This document shows positions 1 to 11,466 of a stretch of 64,000 bases of DNA, piece by piece. A program made the position numbers and the translations under genes. Origin of the DNA: Terana coerulea. Lineage: Eukaryota > Basidiomycota > Agaricomycetes > Polyporales > Phanerochaetaceae. A model generated the notes under the pieces. The model was not told where the DNA came from. It did no database searches and saw nothing but the letters and a program-made list of their open reading frames with translations. Within the stretch, counting starts at the first letter, position 1. Each line of letters starts with the position of its first letter. The stretch lies in assembly GCA_024811115.1 (NCBI GenBank), contig JAKOGH010000833.1, positions 169,964-233,963 of the forward strand. The letters run 5' to 3'.

Positions 1-1022
1 GTACCATTGGCAACGCGTCGGGGTCAGGCAGTGTGGCGCTTGCTACGAGAGGCCTCGCCCCGAGGTCTTCCATGTTTCAGGCCCTGCCCATGGATACACG
101 AAGAAGGTGCGGAAGCGGTATCTGGCCCTCATTGACTCTCAATTCATTTGTCAGGGCCGCAGGTCCTAATACGATCACCGCCTCCGCTTGATATTCGAGC
201 AGGCACGCATTCCGAGACAGGAAGCATACGCCGTACAGCAAGATCCCGAGGCAGAGGAAACCCGAGACGGAGCTGTCCCCGCTCGGTGCATCATCATGCA
301 TGCCCTTCTATCCAGGGCTGTTCGTTCATCGCCAGCTGAGAATGTGACGCTGGAGTAGCAGAACTGGGGTGACGGGACGCGCACTTCCGCCTGATTAACT
401 GGAGACCTGCCTGAATTGATTGGTCCTTTGTTTTGGTAGCTAGTTGAGGTCGCGGCACGCAAGGATGGCTCGACCGAACCAGGTTAATGACACCAGGTAC
501 GCACAGTCATATGCCGGAGCATTCCGAGAGACCCTTTAGGCGCAACGTCCGGTGGCCTTCGGACGGTGACGTTCTCACCGTAGCTTACCAACCGAACGAC
601 TGGGCTATATTCCCAAGGACTTATTGGCCAGAACGAAGGGCGTGAGTGCGCTCCCCGCGTTAAAGGTTTCTTATGATTGGCGAAACGATGCTTCTTGGCC
701 GGTCACTCACGTACTTGTCAGGAAGCCTGAGTTGAAAGAGTGTTGACAATGAGCGTCCCATTACATATGAACCCAATACGCAGTCACAATATCACTGACG
801 GCATGCATACGCATCGAAAGTGCCGATCTACTAGGGCCCAGCTGATTCTGTCCGTTTACACTGCCGTAAATGGGGTTGAATTAGGTTCGAATAGTATACC
901 AAATTGTTAGGGAAGACAGCAGACTGCGCACGGCCTCGGACTCGGACTGTGTAAAAAGCGGAAGGGCTCGGACTCGTATTCCACACTTACAGATCTTCAG
1001 CACCTTCCACTGCCCTGCACAC
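1..1022. other. Intergenic, no supported gene
   Basis: No open frame here has a recognisable domain or a convincing start, splice and stop structure. A minus-strand frame at 77-301 contains one hydrophobic stretch (GFLCLGILLYGVCFL) that could be a membrane-protein remnant, but nothing supports it further. Confidence 0.5.
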
Positions 1023-1393
1023 ATGTCCTACTATAGCTCGTGAGTGTCGGCTCCGCTGTCCTCCTCTGTGCTTGTTATTCATCGTGTGCCTGATATAGCG
1101 GACAATCCACCCCTATGAACGGGCCGCCTGAGTACCCTCCATCCGGCCCATGGTCCAACGGCCACTATCCCCAAACCTACCCGTCTAACGGAGCCGTATG
1201 GTCAAATGGCGATGGTACGTCTCCAGAATTGGATGTCTTCTCGAATGTGGCTGCTAATGTACGCGCGAAAGCCTTAGGAGGGCAGTGTGACGGGCAGATT
1301 ACTCGAGCAGATCCCAGGAAAAGCCGGCCCACTGCGGTCGGCCGCCCACACGACAAGCCAACCGGCTGCTTCTCGGGATGCTGCATCATGTGA
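1023..1393 (+). CDS. Small CaaX-box protein, copy 1 (ends CCIM)
   Basis: Three-exon model: 1023-1039, 1099-1214 and 1278-1393, giving about 82 residues. Exon 1 encodes only MSYYS plus a split Ser codon. Intron 1 is gtgagt...atag. Intron 2 (63 bases, in frame, no stop) has a gctaat branch-like site and ends cttag; it is proposed because copy 2 (4603) has an intron at the matching place. The protein is rich in Pro, Tyr, Gly, Asn and Ser (EYPP, HYPQTYP). It has a TRADPR motif and ends GCFSGCCIM. The last four residues form a CaaX box (Met favours farnesylation), and the extra cysteines could be palmitoylated. It has no signal peptide or membrane helix. By inference it is a lipid-anchored cytosolic-face microprotein or a long pheromone-like precursor; I know no named family for it. 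Confidence 0.72.
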
Positions 1394-4300
1394 GCGGCAG
1401 AAGGACAGAGCAGAACATCCGAGTTCTTTACATTCTATACTACACACCGAGGCTTAATCGTGTCATTTCACCCTCAAAAACTGCAATTACCGGTCTTATA
1501 CTTCTGATGCACACATACTTCAAAGACGCTATTTTTATGACGCTTTGGTACAAACGGCTTAGCTTGAGGTGCTTCGTCCTGAGTTGCTTTGTCGTCGAGG
1601 GCTTGAACCAAGCTCGAACCACAGCGATAGCCATATTGGGAAACCGCGGCGTGACCGCGAAGAGCGACGGTCGTCAGTTTGATCCGCCTCTTCGGCGGAG
1701 CTCAGAATGCGTCGTCCCGACCGCGAGAGGCGCTTGACCTGAACGTCGGCCAACGTCTCGCAAAGTGAACAAGCGGAGGCGGGGTGGCGTGCAGCGAGTG
1801 TACTTGCAAAGAGTCAACGGCGAGCCCGTAAAACGTTCGAGATCGTTGAGCCATAGCCATACCCAGGACACGTTTTCTGTCGTCCTCATCGAAGATTGTT
1901 ACCAGCACTTGCCAGGTTTCCCGAGATGTAGTATGGTTTTGCTGTTGGAGCGAAAGGTGCTAACGATACATCTCGTAGCTTGAACCCAGCAGCCGATCGT
2001 GGAATGGAATGAAGACACCTTCGTCCGCGTGCCAAGTACTTCGCTTAAAGCCAGTAATACCCACTAGCATATCACCGCAAAATGTCAATAACTAGATGGC
2101 GGTGAGCTCCCAGTACTGAGTAGCATGCAGCTCACCTACGAGGCACTCACTCATCTCTGCTACTCTCTCCCGCGCCCCACCTAGAGTGGGCCCCTCTCAT
2201 CGTGGCGAAGCTGTGATCCAGCAGGCGCGCTGCCGCAGGCGAACACGGCTTGGATTGCGGTCGTAGGCTTTTTCCAAGACCGGGGTGCGGTACGATGAGA
2301 GGCACTGTCATGCTCGCAGGCGGACATCTATCCATATCGTCGCCCATCGACTGCGATGTAGGGATTCAGTTCTCGAGAGTATCTCCAGACGGGCCCGCAT
2401 TCAGACATCGCAAGAAATACCGGGAGGAGGTAGGATGTGGTTCGAGGGAGGGAGGTAGAGTTTGCTGAGAAGCTTACCTGACGATGATAGGAAGAAAGGC
2501 GGCCACCATTGTTCCTTCTCACGCCAGGCTGGCATGCCCCCACTGTCGATGTTCAGATACCTCAGGACTCGGTCTGCTCTGACAATCAGACATGACGGTG
2601 CTCAGTACTCTCTCGGTCTTTTATAGTCGCGGTCGAGCAGGACGAATGGGGTTCCCATGGGTTTGCCAATATTCTCGGACAAGTCCGCCATTCACGGCAT
2701 GAAGGGACGTCGCCCATGGCTTTCCCAGAGCACCTATGGCCCTTATGCTCAAGTTAGCCAAGGGCGCAACGATGCCTGCGACGCATGTAACTGTGTTAGT
2801 ACATTAACCTTCCTGAATTCGCGGCACCCTGCCTTGGGCACTCATAGCCATGTCAGCGGACGATGGCTATACAGATGCGTCGGGCGGCTTCACCAAGGAA
2901 GCGTCACGGATACCACCAGGCAACGGCATCTGCGAACTGGCGATAGGAGGATTCAAGGCAGCCCTTGTTCTCTCCCGTGAAGAGAGCTCTCGGAGTGTTC
3001 GGAAATCAGTGGCGTTACGGTTCCCGCACCATTAGGGATAGTGAACCCCTTTGTGCGGTATGTGTACGATCGGGAGCTCCATACCTGTTCTAATACCAAC
3101 TGATAGGTGAATTCTAGTGGGAAAACCAGGTGCAATTGCCGTGTGCGGTATTCGGGGTCAGTATCACAATTCAAGTACTCTTTCCTGTCCTGTTACAGGG
3201 GCGAACCTCGGCAAGCGGGCAAGGATGTCAAATCAATCTGCGGGCAGCTTGGTCCCGCCGATGTCCCCAGGCCTGTTCACTGGACCCGTGGTCCCAAGGG
3301 CGCGGGAAAGGACCATCGCCACCCGCGAATCTTCCAACGGTAGCATCAGCGGCTCGAACCAGAACAATCGCGGCTCGGTCCCCATATCGGAGTGTTCTCC
3401 ACACGATCTAGGGCTGTTCTGCATCTATCACGAATCGTCGAGGCGTAGCAGTTTGGAAGCTTATGACTGTGGTCTGTGCGTGCGGTTGCTCATAATGTCA
3501 GGTGCAAAGGTATGTGCGCAGTGCTGTGACTCTTCTCCTGATCGCCGCATTTGCAGCAATGCTGGACGAGACCCTCTCTGTGCATTGAGTTCTCTGCAAC
3601 TGCTGAAATTCTGTTGCGTAGGTACCTAGGGTAGTCGGTCAACGCTTCGCGGAATCTGTGGCCTCGAGCGCGGCCAGGCGTTCAATGCCTTCACCGTACA
3701 CTTTGTCATCGGCCTACCGGTAACATATTTGGCGCACGCGAAGTGTGAAGATTCCATTTTTGAGAAACCAAAGATGACTTGCCGGGGGTGTTCTCTAAAG
3801 TAAGGCTGTATACAACCCTCCGCTCAAGGGTGCTCCGTGGAGGTCCCTGTGACGTCGTTCCTAGGTCTACGTACTTCTCAGTGAGTCATTTGCAATGCAA
3901 CCGAGGCATTCTGATTGCGGACTAGTATTCGGGTACGAATCACTGTAATGAGCTTCACCGCCAAGCAACGGCGGTGCAACACTCCGTCGTTGGCCTACAC
4001 TGGACAGTCTTCAGGACCCCGAGCACTACTCTGCCTCAGGAAAACGTGTCCCCCGCACAAACACATACACCATCGCAATTGGTCGGCTGCTCGACCAACG
4101 CCGCGCCACTCCCTGGAGGCTGTTTTTGCTTCTATGGAGAACGGTCGCACAGGTCGCTCAAGGCCCTTCGCGTTAACAGGGTCCTGGATGTGACCCCAGT
4201 GATGATGGATTGCTCGAAGTAATGTGTTTCATTTGCTCGAGGCTGATGCGAGGTTTATGTGCCAGGCGGGCTGTTAAGGGTTTGTCTATGCCGTGGACAG

Positions 4301-4602
4301 CGTGGGTAATTCCAGTTCAGATTCGGTATGATCTCTCGGTTGAACAACAACAGATGCCGCGACTCCTGCTTCTCGGGACAATTAGCCTGACTCAGTATGG
4401 CTTTTGTGCTGTCGGATGGCGATGGGGCTGTATTTGATGATTGTGCCACCCTCGCTGGCGCGCTCTAAGGACCGGGGTGATGTGGCCCTCCTGATGAGAT
4501 ACTGAACATTGACCAAAAATGGTAGGCGAAGCTGAACAAGTCTGGGGTTATAAATGGGCTGAGATCCTTCGTCTTCCCTCACTTTTGCGCCCTTCCTCAA
4601 AC
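1394..4602. other. Gene-poor interval, 3.2 kb
   Basis: Overlapping short frames on both strands have no recognisable domain. A minus-oriented TATA-like ctataaaaga near 2615-2625 precedes an ATG and a short Ser/Pro frame, and frames at 2657-2980 and 3117-3629 are open, but none forms a convincing spliced gene. The 3117 frame ends CCVGT, which is a poor CaaX match. Confidence 0.4.
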
Positions 4603-4989
4603 ATGCCTCACAATAACTTGTGAGTTTTTCTATACTCTTCATATGCATGTGCCGACTGCTCTCCTTACTGTAGTGGCGGAGATTTCTTTATGCCTGAGCC
4701 AGTGCACTATCCGCCTTATTTACAAGGGCAATATCCGGCCGACTCGCAAAATAGGATGGCTGGGATGGACAGCACTCCACCGAACTCTCACCACAGTCCA
4801 CCAGTCGGTAAGTTATTGGCCACGTTTATTACATGAATCTGTACTGAGAATCGGTGAATAGAAACGCAAGACTTTTATGAGCTGCGTACTCGAGGAGATC
4901 CAAGGCCCGGTCACCCCACGAAGACTGCGGCACCGAGGCCGTCAGACGATAATGATAGTGCTGACTGTTGCGGCTGCTGTATCATGTAG
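4603..4989 (+). CDS. Small CaaX-box protein, copy 2 (ends CCIM)
   Basis: The clearest member of the set. A TATA box (ggttataaatgg, near 4547-4556) lies about 50 bases before the ATG. Exons 4603-4619, 4674-4807 and 4862-4989 use clean gtgagt/tgtag and gtaagt/aatag splice sites and give 92 residues. The N-terminal half is Pro/Tyr-rich (PVHYPPYLQGQYP). The C-terminal half has TRGDPR, an acidic Asp/Ser patch, then DCCGCCIM. Four cysteines precede or sit in the CaaX box, so farnesylation plus palmitoylation is plausible. Exon phases, the 17-base first exon and the TR(A/G)DPR motif match copy 1 at 1023, so the two are paralogues. Role unknown. Confidence 0.8.
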
Positions 4990-6911
4990 CTACACGAGGA
5001 TGCTTTTCGGGGCTGCTCTTCCCTATTAGCGCGCAGTGTCGCCCAACCTCCTTCGTCAGTCTACTCGCGTTGACAGTCCCGGTCAAGTACTGTGTTCTCC
5101 TCGGACAATTACCCCACCTCATTTCATCGGTGCATCCACGCTTGGCATGTTGCCTTTCCTCTACTACGAGCTTATGTGTACATAATTCTGTCTTTTATTA
5201 CGCACTATTTTCGTTCTCCTCTTCCTCTGAGTCTTAGTCCCCCAACGTGATTGAACTATAACAGTTACTGCATTTGGAGTCGAGCGGAGATCATCACCGA
5301 TTCATCGGTGATGCGCCAGTTGATGCATCGTTGATGCGCCCTCATGAGAGGGAGCAGAGCTCAAACAGCAGTGCTCGATGCCTAGCGCTGAAGATAACCG
5401 AACTTCAAGAGCTTGGCTCGGAGCCTTCATCCAACCTTCATCACTCGAGGCACCTCCAAACCACGTTCCATGAAGCACCTATACACTGTCTTCTCTTCGT
5501 TTTATCCTTGCATCTTGACTTGTATCATGAAGAAGTTGACGATAGCCGCCCCATTCCAGCTGGACCTGCAGACTCGGCGTGGACTGTGGCCAGAAGTTGG
5601 CGTACAGCGCACATTCGGGACGGTGGCGAGTGGTGTCCTCGTCTTCTCATCAAGAACCCAAACTCCGTTTAGCCTGAATCCAAGGGCAGGACATGAGATC
5701 GAGCATACTTACGCTTATGTCCGTTCATAGTGCTGCTTATATACGGGCCGGGCTTCATCCAGAACAACGATCACCACGCAAAGCTCGCCATGCAAAGCTG
5801 GGAAAATGATGTGTCATACTCAAACTATTAGCATGAGGTCGAACAGGCTCTCCACCCAGTCCCTACTCTCGACCAAGCTTAACCAAAGTGAGCCATTAAC
5901 TCTGGCTCGATAACCGCATCTAATAGCAGGCAACGGTGTGATAACCAGACTGTTGAGCTTGCCAACAATTACTTACGATTAGCCTGCAATGTAGCCGGCG
6001 ACCTTCCCGCCATTGACGTTGATCTTCATTGCAACATATCTCGCGGCTACCGCTTCATCCATCGATCGGTGTGAAGTTGCAAGAGAACCCGCATCTGCTG
6101 GCGCTCACTGCTGGTGTGTATTGCGTTCACGGTTGTCCTCGAGCTTCCGTTCCTCCACGAAGTCACGAGCTGCGTCTAACGGTGATTTTTGCAGGAACAG
6201 TATGTCGTGAACGCAGCCAATTTATCTGGTTAGCAATGTGGAGCTGGTTGATGAAATACAACCTTGGAGACGCGCTTGCTTCCGCCTATCCAACGGGATC
6301 TGGATATATCGCACGAAATGCAGATAGGCTCTATCTCAAGCCGTGAAGGGAAGGAAGCGATCGCCTCGTCTTCTCACGCTGGACATACTATGTGCCTTTC
6401 CCCTCACATCCCGCCGTTAAGCATGTACGTTGGTCTAAGTTCTTTCAGACCTACTCGATTTTCATCCTTCCTCGACCGTCCTCAGGTCATCCCGGCACCA
6501 CACGCAGGCGTGTACACCACTGACAGTGGTGGCGCGCCCTCTACGCCGCACAAACTACCTCCCGCAGGGTGGCAACCTAAGATTGCTGGACACGCTTGAA
6601 AGTGGGACGGATGGCTGCCAATGGTAACCTAGTAGGTAAGCTAAATAGCCTGTGTCCCGCCTATAAAGAAAAGCGCTCATGCGATGAGACGTAGATATCT
6701 GGATATCGACGGTGCCTAACACCTGTCTTATGTGCAAATCCGCCTTGATGAACACAAAGCCACCTTTAGCATGTATCTGTCGCGCCCATGGAATCTGATG
6801 GCTGGACGTTATATAGTCTGGAAGTGTAGGGCAGCTGCATCGTCAAACAATCCAGCTCGCCCAATAACCTCTCGACCTCTCTCAGGCTATCGCCAATATA
6901 TACATTATATC
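4990..6911. other. Gene-poor interval, 1.9 kb
   Basis: Nothing recognisable. There is a short perfect palindrome at about 5291-5310 (atcaccga-ttca-tcggtgat), a TATA-like ctgcttatatacgg near 5733, and a TATA-like ttatatag near 6809-6816 that suits the next gene. The longest frames (5274-5672, 6264-6599) have no recognisable domain. Confidence 0.4.
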
Positions 6912-7370
6912 ATGGCCACCTCACCGGCACCGAGTTATCTTGTGGCTGCAGCGTGAGCTCGCATTGCTTTAGTTTTGGCCGCTAGCGCACTCATATTTTT
7001 CTTATTTGACGCAGCGCCCAGGCTGTAATGCCTTACGTGGACAACAGCCTCAATGTTTTGGATGGAAACTGGAACGACGTCGTGGAAGCATACAAGGGGG
7101 TAGTTCTTCATCGTAACAGCCACCCCAAAGCACAAGTCAGAAGCTCAACGCATGGCCGTGGCTCAAGCTCGCAGGAGCCTGACAGTATGTTCGCTCAGCT
7201 CCGACTCAGCTCCTGAGTCACCATTCAGAGTACCACGCTGATCACTATGGGGTCGACTAGACTTAGTGAAACTTTCCTTGAATCTTAAGAGACAAAGGGA
7301 CTACGCCCCTGAACCTCAAGCTTCTGATGTTACGGATTTAAATGTTTCGTGCCAGTGTATCATCGCGTAG
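6912..7370 (+). CDS. Small CaaX-box protein, copy 3 (ends CIIA)
   Basis: Three-exon model: 6912-6952, 7015-7184 and 7261-7370, totalling 321 bases and 106 residues. Introns are gtgagc...gacgcag (62 bases) and gtatgt...gactag (76 bases). The last exon is open only when spliced this way and ends SCQCIIA-stop, a CaaX box with Ala at X, which is typical for farnesyltransferase. The body lacks the YPP repeats of copies 1 and 2 but keeps the same architecture: short exon 1, low-complexity Ser/Pro/Ala sequence, C-terminal CxC followed by the CaaX. A TATA-like element lies near 6809. It is either the most pheromone-like member or an unrelated prenylated peptide. Confidence 0.6.
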
Positions 7371-8840
7371 TAATGACTGTTCATAATACGGTGTCGTCGT
7401 TGTCGGGTAGATAGCGTTTACATACACGCCATTGCGCCATTGCGGATGGTATAAATTTGGAAAATATCCCATAATTGGTGTGGATTAGCGTACGTACCAT
7501 ATAGGCATGCTCGTGAGCCGCTGTCCGCTGACTAGTTTGCACTCACGGTGGCACCTGCCATTATATAATTTATATTCAGACTGACGGCGCCTGATACAAA
7601 TTCGGCGTCTGAGGTTGGCGCCACTGGCCGGACGCCTGTGTTGAAGAGTCGACCACCACGTCGCGGCATCTCTAGCCACCTCTGGGATCACCTTCAAGAT
7701 GGCGTGTACTTGCGAGGCCATGTCGCACCGCTCATTGGACGATGCGCTCAACCACCCACAACATTAGGCCATCAGCGCATCTAAGTATTTGCACAGATTG
7801 AGACGAACACCGATCGCGGCATACACTACAAGAGGACCTACAAGATCACCAGTTTAGATCTCTAAGTAGGCACGGCTTCTTCGATGAGACAGAATTTCTC
7901 CGCTTCCATTCGTATACATACTGAACTCCCACACTTGGAGGTACGTATTGACGGAACACCCACGGCGTAACCAGACTATAACATCGACACATGTACATCA
8001 GCCCAATCGGGACCCCGAGACAATTTGTACAGGTGAGGATGCCTGTTCCGCTTTGTATTATGCTCCTTGCTGCCGAGGATATTCCCTGTCCTACTTGAGT
8101 CAAGTTGTTGTGAAGCGGTGTCGGGCGTTGGTACCACCGCCTTCAGCGGCACTCCATAGAATCGTTCCATGGAAAAGTGACCAGTGCGCTCACTCCCCTA
8201 AGCAGGACAGAAAGAGACAAGGATGGCTGAGAACACGTTTCTAACGCGTGCATCAACGGCAATGGCACCGTCTCTGGCGCCGATTCTCCTAGTATTCGAT
8301 TGAATACAAGCAAGGACGAAGGCGGAGAATCCATCGTGCACCGACTGTCATTTATTCTTTGCTTACCACTGCCGCGATTCTCCCGGCGCAGTTGCTTAGC
8401 ACATTGGGCATCGCATCCAGGCATGTTTTCCAGTGCGCATTGGTTCTACCATATCACTCACAGATGCCAACCTAGTACACCCGAGTAACAGGGCTGCTTC
8501 AACCCATTCAGCAATAACGACGGTCGCTAATTCTTTGCCACTTACACTGGTGCGAGACGTTACTCACTAGTGCATTCTCATATATTCATTCTCTACTGAT
8601 ACGCATGGTCTAGAGCACAGTCGCAAGTCTGGTGAGTTCAGCTCGAAGCCCTGCGGCCTCCGTGGCGAGAAGCTCCAGAAGGCTCTACACACGTATATGA
8701 ACCAGGCTGTAAAGAGATATAATTTTTCCCAAAGCCGTGCCAGTAAGTTGAACCTCCGCATGTCGAAGTCGTGGTTCGGAGAGAGGCTGTGCACTCTATT
8801 TCGTATAAATGACTCGCTCACATCTGGGTAGATCTAACAT
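7371..8840. other. Gene-poor interval, 1.5 kb
   Basis: No recognisable gene. Short frames on both strands lack domains or splice logic. The end of the interval carries a TATA-like cgtataaatg near 8801-8810, oriented for the CaaX gene at 8923. Confidence 0.4.
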
Positions 8841-8920
8841 CCTTTACCCTCCTGGTTCAACCAGCAAGGCGACTTTTGCACCTTTACCCTTCCGGTTCAA
8901 CCAGCCAAGTGACTTTTGCA
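8841..8920. repeat. Two tandem 40-base copies upstream of CaaX gene
   Basis: Positions 8841-8880 and 8881-8920 are head-to-tail copies matching at 35 of 40 positions. Each starts cctttaccct and ends gacttttgca. The array ends two bases before the ATG at 8923 and follows a TATA-like element near 8801, so it occupies the 5' leader or core promoter of that gene. Confidence 0.85.
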
Positions 8921-8922
8921 TC

Positions 8923-9311
8923 ATGGACGCGGCTTACGCTAGCTCTGGGTACGCTCCCTTACCTATCTATACTACCTTCACGACCTTCATACCATGACAT
9001 CTAGTCCGTCCGGAGTCCCTGTTGCCGATGTTTATCACCAGCCGCTACCCCATTCCGGCGGCCTGCTCGAGGCATCTCAGCAGCCTTGGGGGACGAGCGC
9101 TCCGACCATGGTCTCAAGCGATTGTTACGGCTCAGCAAACCATGAGGGTCAGTGGCATTTTTGTTTACGTGACGTCGAATCCGCTCAAGCAAATAGTGGA
9201 GCAGGATCCTCTGAAGCCCATTCAGAGCAGCAGCCTCGCGGGAAACAGAGCCAGCCCACAGGAGCCGGAAATGGCTCTCACAATGGTGGCTGCGGCTGCA
9301 TAGTGATGTGA
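8923..9311 (+). CDS. Small CaaX-box protein, copy 4 (ends CIVM)
   Basis: Exon 1 (8923-8948, MDAAYASS plus a split Gly codon) joins exon 2 (9005-9311) through an intron gtacgc...catctag, giving 110 residues. A further in-frame 42-base GT-AG segment (about 9148-9189) might be an intron, which would give about 96 residues. Sequence is rich in Ser, Gly, Gln, His and Pro. The C terminus is HNGGCGCIVM-stop: a CaaX box with an upstream Cys. A TATA-like element is near 8801, and the leader is the 40-base tandem duplication. Architecture matches the other copies; sequence outside the tail has diverged. Confidence 0.7.
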
Positions 9312-11466
9312 GGACTCGTACCCTCACCAGCTCACAAATACGGACGAGATACTTCGCCGCGTCGAGTGTTACTCCAAGGTACCCGGAGTCTAAACCCCAT
9401 GCCCCCATGCACACTTCTATTGTCGTTCAGCATCCTGACCCTCCTCACTGTCTTTTATAGCTTTCACGCTTGCACCGTGCTTTTTCTTCCGCCTCGGCAT
9501 TCGAACATTTGGTCGATATTGATTAGTTGTTTCTGTTAGAACTATCTCATTGGACCTTCTCAGGACAGTTCTCCTAGGACAGTTGACTAGCGCTTGAACC
9601 AACCCCCCAGACTTTCGTAGCCTACGTAGCCTGTCTCGCTGTCGTATGACGTTATGTAGCTGTGGCTTAAAGACAATGATACCCATGACACGTAGTATGT
9701 GTCGCCAATGTATGCTTTTGCACTCTTCGATTGCTCGAAGCGATTCAGCTCAGGGATACGGGTGGTGTAAATTTAAACTTATTCACGAGCTTGTCAAAAC
9801 GCACAAAGCGGAAAAACTGAAAGACACATTAAGCACCATAGATTAGCTGCTTGAGAACGTGCTTAAACTTAAGATTCACGAAGGCTACTGCGCCGCTTGC
9901 TTTATTTACCCAAGTCGTTTTGCAGCTGTATAGGCTTAGCGGTCCTTGTTGTTCAATGAGAGGGAGATCCCATCGCTATTAAGCTTATTACTTACCTCGG
10001 ATATCACTACGCAGCTGAGAGAACCGAAGCCAGGTTCGCAACTTCCGTACTCGTTAAAATTCTGGGCAGCTCTCCGACGGGGCGCTGCGGCTTCGTGGTG
10101 CCGACGGGTTCCTACTGCGCACGAAGGAGGACATATAAGTAAAAGATGAGTCTTTGCCTTCTTTAGGTCACAGTTGATCTACATGACTGATCGACAAATT
10201 AACATAGCCTTGTGTAGCTTAGCTGCTGTTAGGTCTGCCGAAGCGACTGAAGGCTCGGTAAGGTTGTGTGCTGAGAGGCGCTTTCAAGTTCCCGTCGTTT
10301 ATACGGCCCGGTGGAGATACCGACGAATCACGACATGCTCAGTACGGGGTAGCACCAAAGGCTCATCGATGCATCGCCCATGATCCCCAGCGGCCGTCAT
10401 GCCGACTAGAATGTGAAGTGAGGTGTCACTGTTGGAGACATGTCAGAGTGGCAAGTGGGTGCAAAGTACAAGCACGCTCTTACTAGTAATTTCCATGCAT
10501 GCCAGACGGCCAAATGAGAGGATCGGTGGTGCTTTTTTCACGCAGGTCGACTCCAGCTAGAATGAGTTGTGGTTAAGACATTGGAAAAAGCGCGCAAAGA
10601 GGTAAGCTCCAATAGCCTTCAAGGGGGTCTTCATATCAGTTAACTGACGGAATAATGAGGCCTGGTCGGACGGGTACAAAGCCTGTCATGGCTCAAAGAG
10701 GACTTCTCGACGAACTGCGCTTTCGTCAATTGTTTACTCGGACAAACTCTCAGGCCCAGTGCTTGGTCGAGCTAGAGGAAAGGGAAGTAGTGGGATAGAC
10801 GAGATCAGTTTGAGCCTTGTGAAGATCTCTGCAGTACATACTGAGGAGTCGATGCTGCATGTTGCAACAGAGCAGCGAACTCACCCCTAACTTGAAGACT
10901 GTTACAGGTAAATAGTTAATAAATTGATTTAAAAATATAACCCCCTTTAAATCACGCATAGATAAGCTAAACTCAGGAGCTTGACGTGCAATCCCTTCGG
11001 AAATGCCGGCTACCTCGAACCTACGACCACGGACCACTTCCGCAATTGTCTCTTGTTCAACATCGACGTCGTCGCCCTCGTCTACTAGACGACCTTGTTA
11101 TTACTTGGAGAGGATGGAAGTGTAGGATCGAATAGGCAATGCAGCTAGTTGTTGTACATACCCTAACGCTGAGTATTGTCATTGCCTTGTTCTGCACGGG
11201 CTATGTGGGCCACACCTTTGCTCTGAACGTACGCTTTGCGCGTATGGAGTGTGCTATTGTCTTAACGAAGTCCATGATATTCTTCGAGAGTGTGAGTTGC
11301 GATGTTGGAGACTGGGGCGGGTGAGGCGGTGGCGGCCGCGTGCGGCTCCGTGAGGTTATAAAGAGAGGAGCGGAGCAAACTCTTCACAGCCTCTTTTACC
11401 ATCGCACACAAACCACCACCACCTACCAGCTCACTCGCCACTTGCACCTCATACCTCGAAAAAAAC
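9312..11466. other. Gene-poor interval with promoter of next gene
   Basis: No gene is supported between 9312 and about 11340. A TATA-like catataagta near 10130 and short frames on both strands do not lead to a credible protein. A TATA box (gttataaag, near 11354-11363) about 105 bases before the ATG at 11467 belongs to the MIF4G gene. Confidence 0.45.

Noticed and set aside
3117..3629. Frame ending CCVGT, considered as another CaaX protein
   Set aside because: Gly at the second aliphatic position is a poor CaaX fit, and the body shows no resemblance to the other copies.
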